From Umezawaea tangerina (GTDB taxonomy: Bacteria > Actinomycetota > Actinomycetes > Mycobacteriales > Pseudonocardiaceae), in assembly GCF_003002815.1 (NCBI RefSeq), contig NZ_PVTF01000003.1:682001-746000 (forward strand): DNA of 64,000 nt, read 5' to 3'. Both the position numbers and the translations under genes were made by a program. The notes below the pieces were generated by a model. The model was not told where the DNA came from and did not search any database. It saw nothing but the letters and a program-made list of their open reading frames with translations. This document shows, one piece after another, positions 25,738-35,647 of this stretch. Position 1 is the stretch's first letter. Each line of letters opens with the position of its first letter.

Positions 25738-27342
25738 ATGGACGCCCCGGTCCTGCGCACGACCGCCGACCTGTCCGGCGAGGCGTTCCAGCGGTACGCC
25801 AAGGAGCACACCACGCTCGTCGACGAGCTGCGCGCCAAGTTGGCGAAGGCGGCACGGGGCGGGCCGGAGAAGTCGCGGGAACGGCACGTGGCGCGCGGCA
25901 AGCTCCTCCCGCGCGACCGGGTCGACGCGCTGGTCGACCCCGGCTCGCCGTTCCTGGAGCTCTCGCCGCTGGCCGCCGACGGCCTGTACGGCGACGAGGC
26001 ACCGGCCGCGGGCATCATCACCGGCGTCGGCCGGGTGTCCGGCCGCGAGTGCGTGGTCGTCGCGAACGACGCCACGGTCAAGGGCGGCACGTACTACCCG
26101 ATGACCGTCAAGAAGCACCTGCGCGCCCAGGAGGTCGCGCTGCACAACAACCTCCCCTGCGTCTACCTGGTCGACTCGGGCGGCGCGTTCCTGCCCCGCC
26201 AGGACGAGGTGTTCCCCGACCGCGAGCACTTCGGCCGGATCTTCTTCAACCAGGCCACGATGTCCAGCCGCGGCATCCCGCAGATCGCCGCGGTGCTGGG
26301 GTCGTGCACAGCGGGCGGCGCGTACGTGCCCGCGATGAGCGACGAGGCCGTGATCGTCCGCGGCCAGGGCACGATCTTCCTGGGCGGTCCGCCGCTGGTG
26401 AAGGCCGCGACCGGCGAGGTCGTGACGGCCGAGGAGCTGGGCGGCGGCGACCTGCACTCGCGCACCTCCGGCGTCACCGACCACCTCGCGGACGACGACC
26501 AGCACGCGCTGCGGATCGTCCGGTCGATCATCGGCACCCTCGGCCCGCGCGCCGAGCGGCCGTGGACGCTGGAGCCGACCGAGGAGCCCGCGGTCGACCC
26601 GGCGCAGCTCTACGGCGTCGTGCCGACCGACAGCCGCACCCCCTACGACGTGCGCGAGGTGATCGCGCGGATCGTGGACGGCAGCCGGTTCCAGGAGTTC
26701 AAGAAGGAGTACGGCGCGACGCTGGTCACCGGCTTCGCCCGGATCCACGGGCACCCGGTCGGCATCGTCGCCAACAACGGCATCCTGTTCGGCGAGTCCG
26801 CCGTCAAGGGCGCGCACTTCGTCGAGCTGTGCGACCAGCGCTCGGTGCCGCTGGTGTTCCTGCAGAACATCAGCGGGTTCATGGTCGGCCGCGAGTACGA
26901 GGCGGGCGGCATCGCCAAGCACGGCGCCAAGATGGTCACGGCGGTCGCGTGCGCGCGGGTGCCGAAGTTCACCGTCGTCATCGGCGGCTCGTTCGGCGCG
27001 GGCAACTACTCGATGTGCGGCCGGGCGTACTCGCCGCGCTACCTCTGGATGTGGCCCAACGCCCGCATCTCCGTCATGGGCGGCGAGCAGGCGGCCTCGG
27101 TCCTGGCGACCGTGCGCCGCGACCAGCTCGGCGACGAGTGGTCGGCGGAGGACGAGGAGGCGTTCAAGGAGCCCATCCGCGCGCAGTACGAGGACCAGGG
27201 CAACCCGTACTACTCCACGGCCCGGCTGTGGGACGACGGCGTGATCGACCCGATGGACACCCGGACGGTGCTCGGGCTCGCGCTGTCGACGGCGGCGAAC
27301 GCGCCGCTGGACCCGGTCTCCTACGGCATCTTCCGGATGTGA
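25738..27342 (+). CDS. accD1: methylcrotonyl-CoA carboxylase beta (carboxyltransferase) subunit
   Basis: Biotin-dependent carboxyltransferase half of an acyl-CoA carboxylase. It has 534 residues. The sequence around the acyl-CoA site ([19 protein letters not shown] and [16 protein letters not shown]) is of methylcrotonyl-CoA rather than propionyl-CoA type, placing it in leucine breakdown. RBS GAGGAG is 5-6 nt before ATG. The biotin carboxylase gene follows within 6 bp, and an acyl-CoA dehydrogenase follows that. The order equals the mycobacterial accD1-accA1-fadE19 locus (liuB-liuD-liuA in other names). Two operators of the adjacent TetR regulator lie at its promoter. Confidence 0.92.
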   Translation: MDAPVLRTTADLSGEAFQRYAKEHTTLVDELRAKLAKAARGGPEKSRERHVARGKLLPRDRVDALVDPGSPFLELSPLAADGLYGDEAPAAGIITGVGRVSGRECVVVANDATVKGGTYYPMTVKKHLRAQEVALHNNLPCVYLVDSGGAFLPRQDEVFPDREHFGRIFFNQATMSSRGIPQIAAVLGSCTAGGAYVPAMSDEAVIVRGQGTIFLGGPPLVKAATGEVVTAEELGGGDLHSRTSGVTDHLADDDQHALRIVRSIIGTLGPRAERPWTLEPTEEPAVDPAQLYGVVPTDSRTPYDVREVIARIVDGSRFQEFKKEYGATLVTGFARIHGHPVGIVANNGILFGESAVKGAHFVELCDQRSVPLVFLQNISGFMVGREYEAGGIAKHGAKMVTAVACARVPKFTVVIGGSFGAGNYSMCGRAYSPRYLWMWPNARISVMGGEQAASVLATVRRDQLGDEWSAEDEEAFKEPIRAQYEDQGNPYYSTARLWDDGVIDPMDTRTVLGLALSTAANAPLDPVSYGIFRM

Positions 27343-27347
27343 GCGGC

Positions 27348-29285
27348 ATGTTCGACAGTGTGCTGGTGGCCAACCGCGGCGAGATCGCGGTCCGCGTGGT
27401 CAGGGCGTTGCGGCGCCTGGGGATCCGGTCGGTGGCCGTGTACAGCGACCCGGACGCCGACGCCCGGCACGTGCGCGAGGCGGACGCCGCCGTGCGCATC
27501 GGCCCGGCCTCGGCGCGGGAGAGCTACCTCTCGATCGAGCGGATCGTGGACGCCGCGGTGTCCTCGGGCGCGCAGGCCGTGCACCCCGGTTACGGCTTCC
27601 TGGCGGAGAACGCCGAGTTCGCCCGCGCGTGCGAGAAGGCGGGGCTGGTGTTCATCGGCCCGAGCCCGGACGCGATCGAGGCGATGGGCGACAAGATCCG
27701 CGCCAAGCTGACCGTGCGCGCGGCCGGTGTCCCGGTCGTGCCCGGCCGCACCGAGCCCGGCATGTCCGACGACGCCCTGGTCGACGCGGCCGCCGAGATC
27801 GGCTTCCCGGTGCTGCTCAAGCCGTCCGCGGGCGGTGGCGGCAAGGGCATGCGGCTGGTGCACGAGGAGTCGGCGCTGCGCGACGCGATCGAGTCGGCCC
27901 GCCGCGAGGCGCGCGGCTCGTTCGGCGACGACACGCTGCTCATCGAGCGGTTCGTCACCAACCCGCGGCACGTCGAGATCCAGGTGCTGGCCGACGCGCA
28001 CGGCGGCGCCGTGCACCTCGGCGAGCGCGAGTGCAGCCTCCAGCGGCGGCACCAGAAGATCATCGAGGAGGCGCCGTCCCCGCTGCTCGACCCGGAGACC
28101 CGCGCGGCGATGGGGCGGGCGGCGGTGGACGCCGCGAAGTCCGTCGGCTACCTCGGCGCGGGCACGGTGGAGTTCATCGTCGACGGCGCGTCCGGCGACT
28201 ACTTCTTCATGGAGATGAACACCCGCCTCCAGGTCGAGCACCCGGTCACCGAGCTGGTCACCGGCGTCGACCTGGTCGAGTGGCAGCTCAGGGTGGCCTG
28301 CGGCGAACCGCTGGACTTCACCGAGGTCCCGCTCGCCGGGCACGCGGTCGAGGCGCGCATCTACGCCGAGGACCCGGCCCGCGGGTTCCTGCCGACCGGT
28401 GGCGAGGTGCTGGCGCTGCACGAGCCGGACGACGTGCGGGTCGACTCGGCGCTCCAGGTGGGGCTGCGGGTCGGCAGCGACTACGACCCCATGCTGGCGA
28501 AGGTGATCGCGCACGGCCGCACCCGCGAGGAGGCGCTGCGCAAGCTGCACGCCGCGCTCGGCCGGACCGTGCTGCTCGGCGTCACCACGAACATCCCGTT
28601 CCTGCGCGCGCTGCTGTCCGATGTGGACGTCCGCGCCGGACGGCTGGACACCGGGCTGGTCGAGCGCAAGCTGGACGAGTTGGTGACCCACGACGTGCCG
28701 GACGAGGTGCTGGCCGCCGCCGCGCTCGAACGGCAGCTGGCGCTCGCGGGTCGCGGCACGGACCCGTGGGACCTCACCGGCGGCTGGCGGATCGGCGAGC
28801 ACGCGTGGACCACCTGGCGGGTCGACGTCGCCGGACGGGACACCACCGAGGTGCGGGTCCGCGGCGACGAGGTCGCGGTGGGGCAGGCGGAACCGGTGCG
28901 CCTGCGGGCGGTGGTCCGCGACGGCGAGCTGGTCGTCGGCACCCGCCGCTACGCGATGGCCCGTGCCGGCCGGGTGCTGTGGCTCGGCGCCGAGGGCCGG
29001 TCGTGGGCGTTGACCGAGACCGAGCCGCTGGCCGCCGCGGGCGCGGGCAAGGCCGGTGCGGCCGGACCGGTCACCAGCCCGATGCCCGGCACCGTGCTGG
29101 TGGTCCGCGCCGCCGTCGGCGACGAGGTCGTCGCGAACCAGGCGTTGTTCGTGGTCGAGGCCATGAAGATGGAGCACACCGTCGTGGCACCCGTCGACGG
29201 CGTGCTCGCCGAAGTGAACGTCCAGGCGGGCCAACAGGTCGCGCTGGACCAGACCCTAGCCGTCGTCGTCCCCCACCAGGAGTGA
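27348..29285 (+). CDS. accA1: methylcrotonyl-CoA carboxylase alpha (biotin) subunit
   Basis: 645 residues from ATG 27348 (a GTG at 27339 overlapping the accD1 stop is the alternative). It has the biotin-carboxylase domain (about 1-450) with [20 protein letters not shown], the ATP-grasp glycine loop [11 protein letters not shown] and the motif [16 protein letters not shown]. The C-terminal biotin-carrier domain has Lys607 in [14 protein letters not shown] as the biotinylation site. With AccD1 it carboxylates methylcrotonyl-CoA. A 3-nt gap separates it from the dehydrogenase gene. Confidence 0.93.
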   Translation: MFDSVLVANRGEIAVRVVRALRRLGIRSVAVYSDPDADARHVREADAAVRIGPASARESYLSIERIVDAAVSSGAQAVHPGYGFLAENAEFARACEKAGLVFIGPSPDAIEAMGDKIRAKLTVRAAGVPVVPGRTEPGMSDDALVDAAAEIGFPVLLKPSAGGGGKGMRLVHEESALRDAIESARREARGSFGDDTLLIERFVTNPRHVEIQVLADAHGGAVHLGERECSLQRRHQKIIEEAPSPLLDPETRAAMGRAAVDAAKSVGYLGAGTVEFIVDGASGDYFFMEMNTRLQVEHPVTELVTGVDLVEWQLRVACGEPLDFTEVPLAGHAVEARIYAEDPARGFLPTGGEVLALHEPDDVRVDSALQVGLRVGSDYDPMLAKVIAHGRTREEALRKLHAALGRTVLLGVTTNIPFLRALLSDVDVRAGRLDTGLVERKLDELVTHDVPDEVLAAAALERQLALAGRGTDPWDLTGGWRIGEHAWTTWRVDVAGRDTTEVRVRGDEVAVGQAEPVRLRAVVRDGELVVGTRRYAMARAGRVLWLGAEGRSWALTETEPLAAAGAGKAGAAGPVTSPMPGTVLVVRAAVGDEVVANQALFVVEAMKMEHTVVAPVDGVLAEVNVQAGQQVALDQTLAVVVPHQE

Positions 29286-29288
29286 CCG

Positions 29289-30440
29289 ATGTTGGACTTC
29301 CGCCTCGATGAGGAATACGAAGCGCTGCGCAAGACCGTCGAGGAGTTCGCCCGCGACGAGGTCGCCCCGGTCATCGGCGACCTCTACGAGCGCAACGAGT
29401 TCCCCTACGGGATCGTCGCCAAGATGGGCCGCATGGGCCTGTTCGGCCTGCCGTTCCCCGAGGAGCACGGCGGCATGGGCGGTGACTACTTCGCGCTCTG
29501 CCTGGCACTGGAGGAGCTGGCCCGCGTCGACTCCTCGGTCGCGATCACCCTGGAGGCGGGCGTCTCGCTCGGCACCATGCCGCTGTTCCGGTTCGGCACC
29601 GACGAGCAGCGCGCCCAGTGGCTGCCGCGGATGTGCACCGGCGAGGTGCTCGGCGCGTTCGGGCTGACCGAACCGGGCGGCGGCAGCGACGCGGGCGCCA
29701 TGCGCACCACCGCGAGGCTGGAGGACGGGCACTGGGTCCTCAACGGCACCAAGGCGTTCATCACCAACTCCGGCACGGACATCACCGGGCTGGTCACGGT
29801 GGCCGCCGTCACCGGCACCAAGGAGAACGGCCGCAAGGAGATCTCCGCGATCATCGTGCCCGCCGGCACGCCGGGCTTCACCGTGTCGAAGAAGTACTCC
29901 AAGGTCGGCTGGAACGCCTCCGACACCCGCGAGCTGTCCTTCGCCGACTGCCGGGTGCCCGAGGCGAACCTGCTGGGCGAACGCGGCCGCGGCTACGCCC
30001 AGTTCCTCCAGACCCTGGACGAGGGCCGGATCGCCATCGCGGCCGTCGGCGTCGGGCTGGCGCAGGGCTGCGTCGACGAGAGCCTGCGCTACGTCGGCGA
30101 GCGCGAGGCGTTCGGGCACAAGATCGGCGAGTACCAGGCGATCAAGTTCAAGATCGCCGACATGGAGGTGCGCGCCTACAACGCCCGGCTGGCCTACTAC
30201 GCCGCCGCGGCCAAGATGCTGCGCGGCGAGCCGTTCAAGAAGGAGGCCGCCATCGCGAAGCTGGTGTCCTCCGAGGCGGCGATGGACAACGCCCGCGAGG
30301 CCACCCAGATCTTCGGCGGCTACGGCTTCATGAACGAGTACCCGGTGGGCCGGTTCTACCGCGACGCCAAGATCCTGGAGATCGGCGAGGGCACCAGCGA
30401 GGTCCAGCGCATGCTCATCGCGCGCGAGCTGGGGCTGTGA
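29289..30440 (+). CDS. fadE19: acyl-CoA dehydrogenase (isovaleryl-CoA-type)
   Basis: FAD enzyme that introduces the alpha-beta double bond in short or branched acyl-CoAs. It has 383 residues. The flavin-contact strings LGAFGLTEPGGGSDAGAM and WVLNGTKAFITNSG are canonical. ILEIGEGTSEVQRM carries a Glu directly before GTS, the catalytic base position of the MCAD/SCAD type. In true isovaleryl-CoA dehydrogenases the base is elsewhere, so 2-methylacyl or butyryl specificity is possible. It is the last gene of the acc operon and feeds AccA1/AccD1 if it acts on isovaleryl-CoA. Confidence 0.88.
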   Translation: MLDFRLDEEYEALRKTVEEFARDEVAPVIGDLYERNEFPYGIVAKMGRMGLFGLPFPEEHGGMGGDYFALCLALEELARVDSSVAITLEAGVSLGTMPLFRFGTDEQRAQWLPRMCTGEVLGAFGLTEPGGGSDAGAMRTTARLEDGHWVLNGTKAFITNSGTDITGLVTVAAVTGTKENGRKEISAIIVPAGTPGFTVSKKYSKVGWNASDTRELSFADCRVPEANLLGERGRGYAQFLQTLDEGRIAIAAVGVGLAQGCVDESLRYVGEREAFGHKIGEYQAIKFKIADMEVRAYNARLAYYAAAAKMLRGEPFKKEAAIAKLVSSEAAMDNAREATQIFGGYGFMNEYPVGRFYRDAKILEIGEGTSEVQRMLIARELGL

Positions 30441-30445
30441 CCCGC

Positions 30446-30488
30446 GCGGGTCGAACCCCCGGCACGGGGTGTCCGGGGTTCGACCCGC
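30446..30488. terminator. bidirectional terminator
   Basis: Perfect 14-bp stem GCGGGTCGAACCCC (30446-30459) / GGGGTTCGACCCGC (30475-30488) with a 15-nt loop, between the convergent acyl-CoA dehydrogenase and MDMPI-fold genes. Confidence 0.85.
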
Positions 30489-30491
30489 GGG

Positions 30492-31157
30492 TCACGTGGC
30501 GTTCATCGCGGTGGTGAGCAGTCGCTTGACCTGGGCGATCCGCTGGAGGTCGCCGCTGACCGACACGTCCCCGCCCCGGTTGTAGAGCCACAGCAGCACC
30601 GCGCCCGGCGCGCCCCGCACGGTGGCGTCGGCGTTCTCCGCGTCGACGGGTGCGACGTCGACGCCGAGCGGGTGCACGTCGACCCGCCAGTCGGCGACCC
30701 GCAGCCAGTGCGCGCCCCACTCGGTCAGGTCGGCCGCGTAGTCCTGCGGCCAGGTGTGCGTCTCCCGGCGCAGGAACACGTCCAGCATCTCGCCGATCGC
30801 GTCGACGGCGAAGTCCTCCGGGAACGGAGTGAGCGGGGCGCCGAGGGCGAGTTCGGCGTCGAACCGGTGGATCGCGGCCTCCTGGGCCATCCGGCGGATC
30901 CAGAAGCGGTCCGGACGTTCGGCGAACGCCGCAACGAGAGCGCCGTAGGCGTGGTCCAGCGTGGCGACCGGGGTGAGGTCCGCGGGCTCGGACTCCTTGC
31001 CGACCACGGTGCGGAAACCGCGCGCTACGTGCTCCACGAGGTCGCGCACCGACCAGGCGGGGCAGGTGGGCACGGGCACGTCGAGGTCGCCGCCCGCCAG
31101 CACGCGCAGGCGGCGGACCTCGTCCGCGAGGATGTCGAGCAGCCGGGAGCTGTCCAC
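30492..31157 (-). CDS. maleylpyruvate isomerase-family (MDMPI/DinB fold) protein
   Basis: 221 residues. The N-terminal DinB-like four-helix domain has ADEVRRLRVLAGGDLDVPVP, CPAWSVRDLVEHVAR and a metal-ligand-like HRFDAELALG. A C-terminal MDMPI-type domain (about 150-221) follows. Proteins of this fold often use mycothiol. GTG 31157 was chosen; a TTG at 31163 overlapping the stop of the upstream AidB-like gene is the alternative. The near overlap makes it co-transcribed with the AidB-like gene. Reaction unknown. Confidence 0.8.
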   Translation of the reverse strand: MDSSRLLDILADEVRRLRVLAGGDLDVPVPTCPAWSVRDLVEHVARGFRTVVGKESEPADLTPVATLDHAYGALVAAFAERPDRFWIRRMAQEAAIHRFDAELALGAPLTPFPEDFAVDAIGEMLDVFLRRETHTWPQDYAADLTEWGAHWLRVADWRVDVHPLGVDVAPVDAENADATVRGAPGAVLLWLYNRGGDVSVSGDLQRIAQVKRLLTTAMNAT

Positions 31158-31159
31158 GG

Positions 31160-32764
31160 TCAAGGCTTCGACAGGCCGCGCTCGATGATCGCGCCGGTGT
31201 CCACGCCGCGCGGCAGCGTGCCGAACGCGACACCCCAGTCGCCCGCGAGCCGGGAGGCGCAGAACGCGTCCGCGACGGCCGGGTGGCCGAACCGGACGAG
31301 CAGGGATCCCTGCAACGCCAACGCCATCCGCTCGACCAGCCGCCGGGCGCGCAGCTCGACGTCGGCGGTGTCCGCCAGCTCGGTCTTCAGGCCGTCGACC
31401 GCCGCGTCCAGCCGGTGGTCGGCGCCGCGCGCGGAGTCCAGCTCCTCGAAGAACGCCTGCACGGTCTCGGGCTCGCGGCCCATGGCGCGCAGCACGTCGA
31501 GCGCGGCCACGTTGCCCGAACCCTCCCAGATGGACAGCAACGGGGCCTCCCGGTACAACCGGGGCATACCGGACTCCTCGATGTACCCGTTGCCGCCCAG
31601 GCACTCCAGCGCCTCGGCCGCGTGCGCGGGCCCGCGCTTGCACACCCAGTACTTGGTCACCGCCAGCGCGAGCCTGCGGAACGCGCCGGACGCGCCCGCG
31701 AGGTGCAGGCCGACCGTGGTGGCCGCCTCGGACTCGACCGCCAGGTCCGCGAGGACGTTGCGCATCAGCGGCTGGTCGACCAGGTAGCAGCCGAACGCCT
31801 TGCGGTGCGCGGCGTGGTGGGCGGCCTGGGTCAGGCCGAAGCGCATCCCGGACGCGGTGCCGACCACGCAGTCCAGCCGGGTCGTGTTGACCATCTCGAT
31901 GATGGTCCGCACTCCCCGGCCCTCTTCGCCGACCAGCCAGCCGACCGCGCCGTCGTACTCCAGCTCCGCGGACGCGTTGGACTTGTTGCCGAGCTTGTCC
32001 TTGAGGCGCTGCAACGAGATCGCGTTGCGGGTGCCGTCGGGCAGGACCCTGGGCAGCAGGAAGCACGACAGCCCGCCGGGCGCCTGCGCCAGGGTGAGGA
32101 ACAGGTCGGACATCGGGGCGGAGGTGAACCACTTGTGCCCGGTCAGCAGGAACGCGCCGTCGCCCGCCGGACGGGCGGTGGTGGTGTTCGCGCGGACGTC
32201 CGAGCCGCCCTGCTTCTCGGTCATCGACATGCCCGCGATCAGGCCGCGCTTGCCCTCCGGGGCGCGCAGGCCGAAGTCGTACTCCCTGGAGGCGAGCAGC
32301 GGCTCGAACCGCTCCGCCAGCTCGGGGGTGGTGCGCAGGGCCGGCACGGCGGCGTAGGTCATCGAGATCGGGCAGCCGTGGCCCGCCTCGGCCTGGTTCC
32401 ACACGTACATCTTCGCCGCGCGCGCGAGGTGCGCGCCGGGCCGGTCGTCGCGCCACGGTGCCGCGTGCAGGCCGTGACCGACCGCGGTCTCCATCAGCCG
32501 GTGCCACGCCGGGTGGAACTCGACCTCGTCGACCCGGTGGCCGTACCGGTCGTGGGTGCGCAGCACCGGCGGGTTCTCGTTCGCCTGCCGCGCGAGGTCC
32601 GCGGTCTCCGGCAGCCCGGCGAGCCTGCCGAGCTCGTGCACCTCCGGCTCGGCCCAGCCCGCGCCGCCGCGGTGCAGCGCGTCCAGCAGTGCGGGGTCGG
32701 CCGCGACGTCGTGACCGGACAGCGGGGGCACCTGGTTCGTGACCTCGTGTGTGGCGTGCGTCAT
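31160..32764 (-). CDS. AidB-like acyl-CoA dehydrogenase family flavoprotein
   Basis: 534 residues, close to E. coli AidB (about 540) and longer than ordinary acyl-CoA dehydrogenases. FAD-binding strings GLIAGMSMTEKQGGSDVRAN and LTGHKWFTSAPMSDLF are present. The region IWEGSGNVAALDVLRAM replaces the usual EGTSE. EALECLGGNGYIEESG is typical. AidB is part of the adaptive response to alkylation and binds DNA, but the physiological reaction is unknown. ATG 32764 lies 6 nt after a TACCCT -10 (32776-32771), so it looks leaderless. The small inverted repeat CCGAC-N8-GTCGG just upstream may be an operator. Confidence 0.87.
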   Translation of the reverse strand: MTHATHEVTNQVPPLSGHDVAADPALLDALHRGGAGWAEPEVHELGRLAGLPETADLARQANENPPVLRTHDRYGHRVDEVEFHPAWHRLMETAVGHGLHAAPWRDDRPGAHLARAAKMYVWNQAEAGHGCPISMTYAAVPALRTTPELAERFEPLLASREYDFGLRAPEGKRGLIAGMSMTEKQGGSDVRANTTTARPAGDGAFLLTGHKWFTSAPMSDLFLTLAQAPGGLSCFLLPRVLPDGTRNAISLQRLKDKLGNKSNASAELEYDGAVGWLVGEEGRGVRTIIEMVNTTRLDCVVGTASGMRFGLTQAAHHAAHRKAFGCYLVDQPLMRNVLADLAVESEAATTVGLHLAGASGAFRRLALAVTKYWVCKRGPAHAAEALECLGGNGYIEESGMPRLYREAPLLSIWEGSGNVAALDVLRAMGREPETVQAFFEELDSARGADHRLDAAVDGLKTELADTADVELRARRLVERMALALQGSLLVRFGHPAVADAFCASRLAGDWGVAFGTLPRGVDTGAIIERGLSKP

Positions 32765-32912
32765 GCGGACAGGGTAGTCCGACTTCTACTCGTCGGTAAT
32801 GTCCGGTTCTTCGTTGCTCGGAGGTTTCGCTCGACCACTGTGTGGGATTGGACCGCACCAGTCGGGTGATTTGGGGATGCCGAGAACGATTGATCGGCCT
32901 AACGTCGGACCT

Positions 32913-34274
32913 GTGAGCAGCCACCCTGCGCAGGCGGCTCCGCCAGGAGCCCACCTCGAGGCCGTCACGGCACTGCGCCAGCAGTACGCCGCGATCCCCG
33001 CGGGCAGTCCCGTGCGCCTCGCCAAGCCCACCTCCAACCTCTTCCGATTCCGCCAGGACCAGTCGGGCGGGCTCGACGTCGCCCGGTTCGACCGGGTCCT
33101 GTCGGTCGACCCCGAGGCCCGCACCGCCCAGGTGCAGGGCATGACCACCTACGAGGACCTGGTCGACGCGACCCTCCCGCACGGGCTGATGCCGCTCGTC
33201 GTCCCGCAGCTCAAGACGATCACCCTGGGCGGCGCGGTGGCCGGGCTCGGCATCGAGTCCAGCTCCTTCCGCAACGGGCTCCCGCACGAGTCCGTGACGG
33301 AGCTGGAGGTGCTGACCGGCGACGGCGAGGTGGTCGTCGTCCACCCGGAAGACCCGCTGTTCCGGGGTTTCCCCAACTCCTACGGCACGCTCGGCTACGC
33401 GCTGCGGCTCGAGATCGAGCTGGAGCCGGTCAAGCCGTTCGTCCGGTTGCGGCACGTCCCGTTCGGCGACGCGCGCGAGTGCGCCGAGGTGATCGCGGGC
33501 GTCTGCGCGGACGGCGAGTACCAGGGCGAGCGGGTCGACTTCGTCGACGGCACGGTGTTCGGCGGCACGGAGATGTACCTGACGCTGGCCGACTTCGTCG
33601 ACGAGGCGCCGGGCACGTCGGACTACACCGGCGACCGGATCTACTACCGCTCGATCCAGGCCCGCCGGACCGACCACCTGACCGTGCGCGACTACATCTG
33701 GCGCTGGGACACCGACTGGTTCTGGTGCTCGCGGGCGTTCGGCGCGCAGCAGCCGCTGGTGCGCAAGCTGTGGCCCAAGCGCTACCTGCGGTCCGATGTC
33801 TACCGGAAGATCGTCGCGTTCGACCGCAGGCACGGCATCAGCGACCGGCTCTCGAAGGCGGTCCAGGAGCCGGTCATCCAGGACGTGGAGATCCCGGTCG
33901 ACAAGCTGCCGGAGTTCCTCGACTTCTTCGAGCGCGAGGTCGGGATCAGCCCGGTGTGGCTGTGCCCGGTCCGCCTGCGCGACCGCGCGGGCTGGCCGCT
34001 CTACCCGATGGACGCGGAGACCCTGTACGTCAACGTCGGCTTCTGGTCGACCGTGTCGCTGCGTCCGGGGGAGGAGATGGGCAGCCGCAACAGGTCGATC
34101 GAGGCGAAGGTGTCCGAGCTGGGTGGGCACAAGTCGCTGTACTCCGACTCCTACTACGAGGAGTCGGAGTTCTGGCAGCACTACAACGGCGAGGCCTACC
34201 TGGCCTTGAAGGGGCGGTACGACAAGGGGAGTCGACTCCCCGGCCTGTACGCCAAGTGTGTTCTCCGAAGGTGA
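32913..34274 (+). CDS. tmsA: FAD-linked oxidoreductase for 10-methyl fatty acid synthesis
   Basis: 453 residues of the FAD-linked oxidoreductase (DIMINUTO/DHCR24-like) family. The FAD-binding_4 part includes FDRVLSVDPEARTAQVQGMT and QLKTITLGGAVAGLGIESSS. The partner gene tmsB follows after 14 bp. The pair matches the actinomycete TmsA/TmsB (mycobacterial Rv0449c/UfaA1) system in which TmsB methylenates oleoyl phospholipid at C10 and TmsA reduces the methylene to 10-methylstearate (tuberculostearate). Leaderless start is likely: TAACGT (32900-32905), 7 nt, GTG 32913. Assignment rests on family and gene pairing. Confidence 0.85.
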   Translation: MSSHPAQAAPPGAHLEAVTALRQQYAAIPAGSPVRLAKPTSNLFRFRQDQSGGLDVARFDRVLSVDPEARTAQVQGMTTYEDLVDATLPHGLMPLVVPQLKTITLGGAVAGLGIESSSFRNGLPHESVTELEVLTGDGEVVVVHPEDPLFRGFPNSYGTLGYALRLEIELEPVKPFVRLRHVPFGDARECAEVIAGVCADGEYQGERVDFVDGTVFGGTEMYLTLADFVDEAPGTSDYTGDRIYYRSIQARRTDHLTVRDYIWRWDTDWFWCSRAFGAQQPLVRKLWPKRYLRSDVYRKIVAFDRRHGISDRLSKAVQEPVIQDVEIPVDKLPEFLDFFEREVGISPVWLCPVRLRDRAGWPLYPMDAETLYVNVGFWSTVSLRPGEEMGSRNRSIEAKVSELGGHKSLYSDSYYEESEFWQHYNGEAYLALKGRYDKGSRLPGLYAKCVLRR

Positions 34275-34288
34275 AAGGAGCCGGGGTC

Positions 34289-35521
34289 ATGCGGTTGGCG
34301 GAGGTGTTCCAATCGGTGGTCGGCAGTGACCAAGCCGTCGAGTTCAGCGCGTACGACGGCAGTCACGCGGGCCCCGAGGGGGCAGGGGTGCGCATCGAGG
34401 TGCGCACGCCGATGGCGTTGTCCTACCTGGCTTCCGCGCCAGGCGAGCTCGGGCTGGCCCGCGCTTACGTGACGGGCAACCTGGAGATCATCGGCGACGT
34501 GCACGGTGCGCTCGCGCACCTGTCGGAGCTGAGCCTGAGCGAGGTGCCGTGGTCGCAGCGGCTCAACCTGCTCGCACTGCTGGGCAAGGTGCGGGTGAAC
34601 AACAGGGTGGAGGTGCCCGCGCAGGAACGGCGCCTGCACGGCATGCGCCACTCGAAGGCGCGCGACCGCGAGGCCATCGCGCACCACTACGACGTGGGCA
34701 ACAAGTTCTACGAGTGGGTCCTCGGCCCGTCGATGGCCTACACCTGCGCGGTGTACCCGGAGGCGGACTCGACCCTAGAGGAAGCCCAGTTCGCCAAGCA
34801 CGACCTCGTGGCCAGGAAGCTCGGCCTCAAGGAGGGCATGCGGCTGCTCGACGTCGGCTGCGGCTGGGGCGGCATGGTGATGCACGCCGCCAAGCACTAC
34901 GGCGTCCGCGCGGTCGGCGTCACGCTGTCGCGCAACCAGGCCGAGTGGGCCCAGAAGGCGATCGTCGAGGCCGGGCTGTCGGAGCTGGCCGAGGTCCGCT
35001 TCCTGGACTACCGCGACGTCCGCGAGGAGGGCTTCGACGCCATCAGCTCCATCGGCCTGACCGAGCACATCGGCAAGGCCAAGCTGCCCGCCTACTTCCG
35101 CTCCCTGTACGGGAAGCTGAAGCCCGGCGGCCGGATGCTCAACCACTGCATCACCCGGCCCAACAACCTCCAGCGGGCGCGCACGGGCGGCTTCATCGAC
35201 CGGTACGTGTTCCCCGACGGCGAGCTGGTCGGGCCCGGCCACATCGTGTCGCTGATGCACGACACCGGGTTCGAGGTGCGGCACGAGGAGAACATCCGGG
35301 AGCACTACGCGCTCACGCTGGCCGCGTGGGGCCGCAACCTGGACGACCACTGGGACGAGGCGGTGGCCGAGGTCGGCGAGGCGCGGGCCCGCGTGTGGCG
35401 GCTGTACCTGGCCGCCAGCAGGCTCGGGTTCGACCGGAACAACATCCAGCTGCACCAGGTGCTCGGCGTGAAGCTCAAGGGGACGCAGTCCGGCATGCCG
35501 TTGAGGCCGGACTGGGCCTGA
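34289..35521 (+). CDS. tmsB: SAM-dependent fatty-acyl phospholipid methyltransferase
   Basis: 410 residues of the cyclopropane-fatty-acid synthase/UfaA1 family. SAM motif I is RLLDVGCGWGGMVMHAA. The substrate-side strings HHYDVGNKFYEWVLGPSMAY and SIGLTEHIGK are characteristic. NNLQRARTGGFIDRYVFPDG is a family block. AAAGGAG lies 8 nt before ATG. It transfers a methylene from SAM to the double bond of oleoyl chains in phospholipid; with TmsA the result is 10-methylstearic acid, a membrane fluidity modifier typical of mycolata and related actinomycetes. Confidence 0.9.
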   Translation: MRLAEVFQSVVGSDQAVEFSAYDGSHAGPEGAGVRIEVRTPMALSYLASAPGELGLARAYVTGNLEIIGDVHGALAHLSELSLSEVPWSQRLNLLALLGKVRVNNRVEVPAQERRLHGMRHSKARDREAIAHHYDVGNKFYEWVLGPSMAYTCAVYPEADSTLEEAQFAKHDLVARKLGLKEGMRLLDVGCGWGGMVMHAAKHYGVRAVGVTLSRNQAEWAQKAIVEAGLSELAEVRFLDYRDVREEGFDAISSIGLTEHIGKAKLPAYFRSLYGKLKPGGRMLNHCITRPNNLQRARTGGFIDRYVFPDGELVGPGHIVSLMHDTGFEVRHEENIREHYALTLAAWGRNLDDHWDEAVAEVGEARARVWRLYLAASRLGFDRNNIQLHQVLGVKLKGTQSGMPLRPDWA

Positions 35522-35538
35522 GCACATCCGGTTCGGCG

Positions 35539-35568
35539 ACGGGCCGCTCCCTGCCGGGGGCGGCCCGT
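35539..35568 (+). terminator. terminator after tmsB
   Basis: 9-bp stem ACGGGCCGC (35539-35547) / GCGGCCCGT (35560-35568) with a 12-nt loop. Confidence 0.75.
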
Positions 35569-35647
35569 TCCCGTGTCGCGATGAGTTCCCGGCGGCGCCG
35601 CTGTCCAAGTACCGAAGGACTTCGCGGGCGTTCGCAGAGGAGGAGCC

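Noticed and set aside
26049-27347. Frame upstream of accA1 open through accD1
   Set aside because: It is the +1 frame of accD1; the biotin carboxylase starts at 27348.
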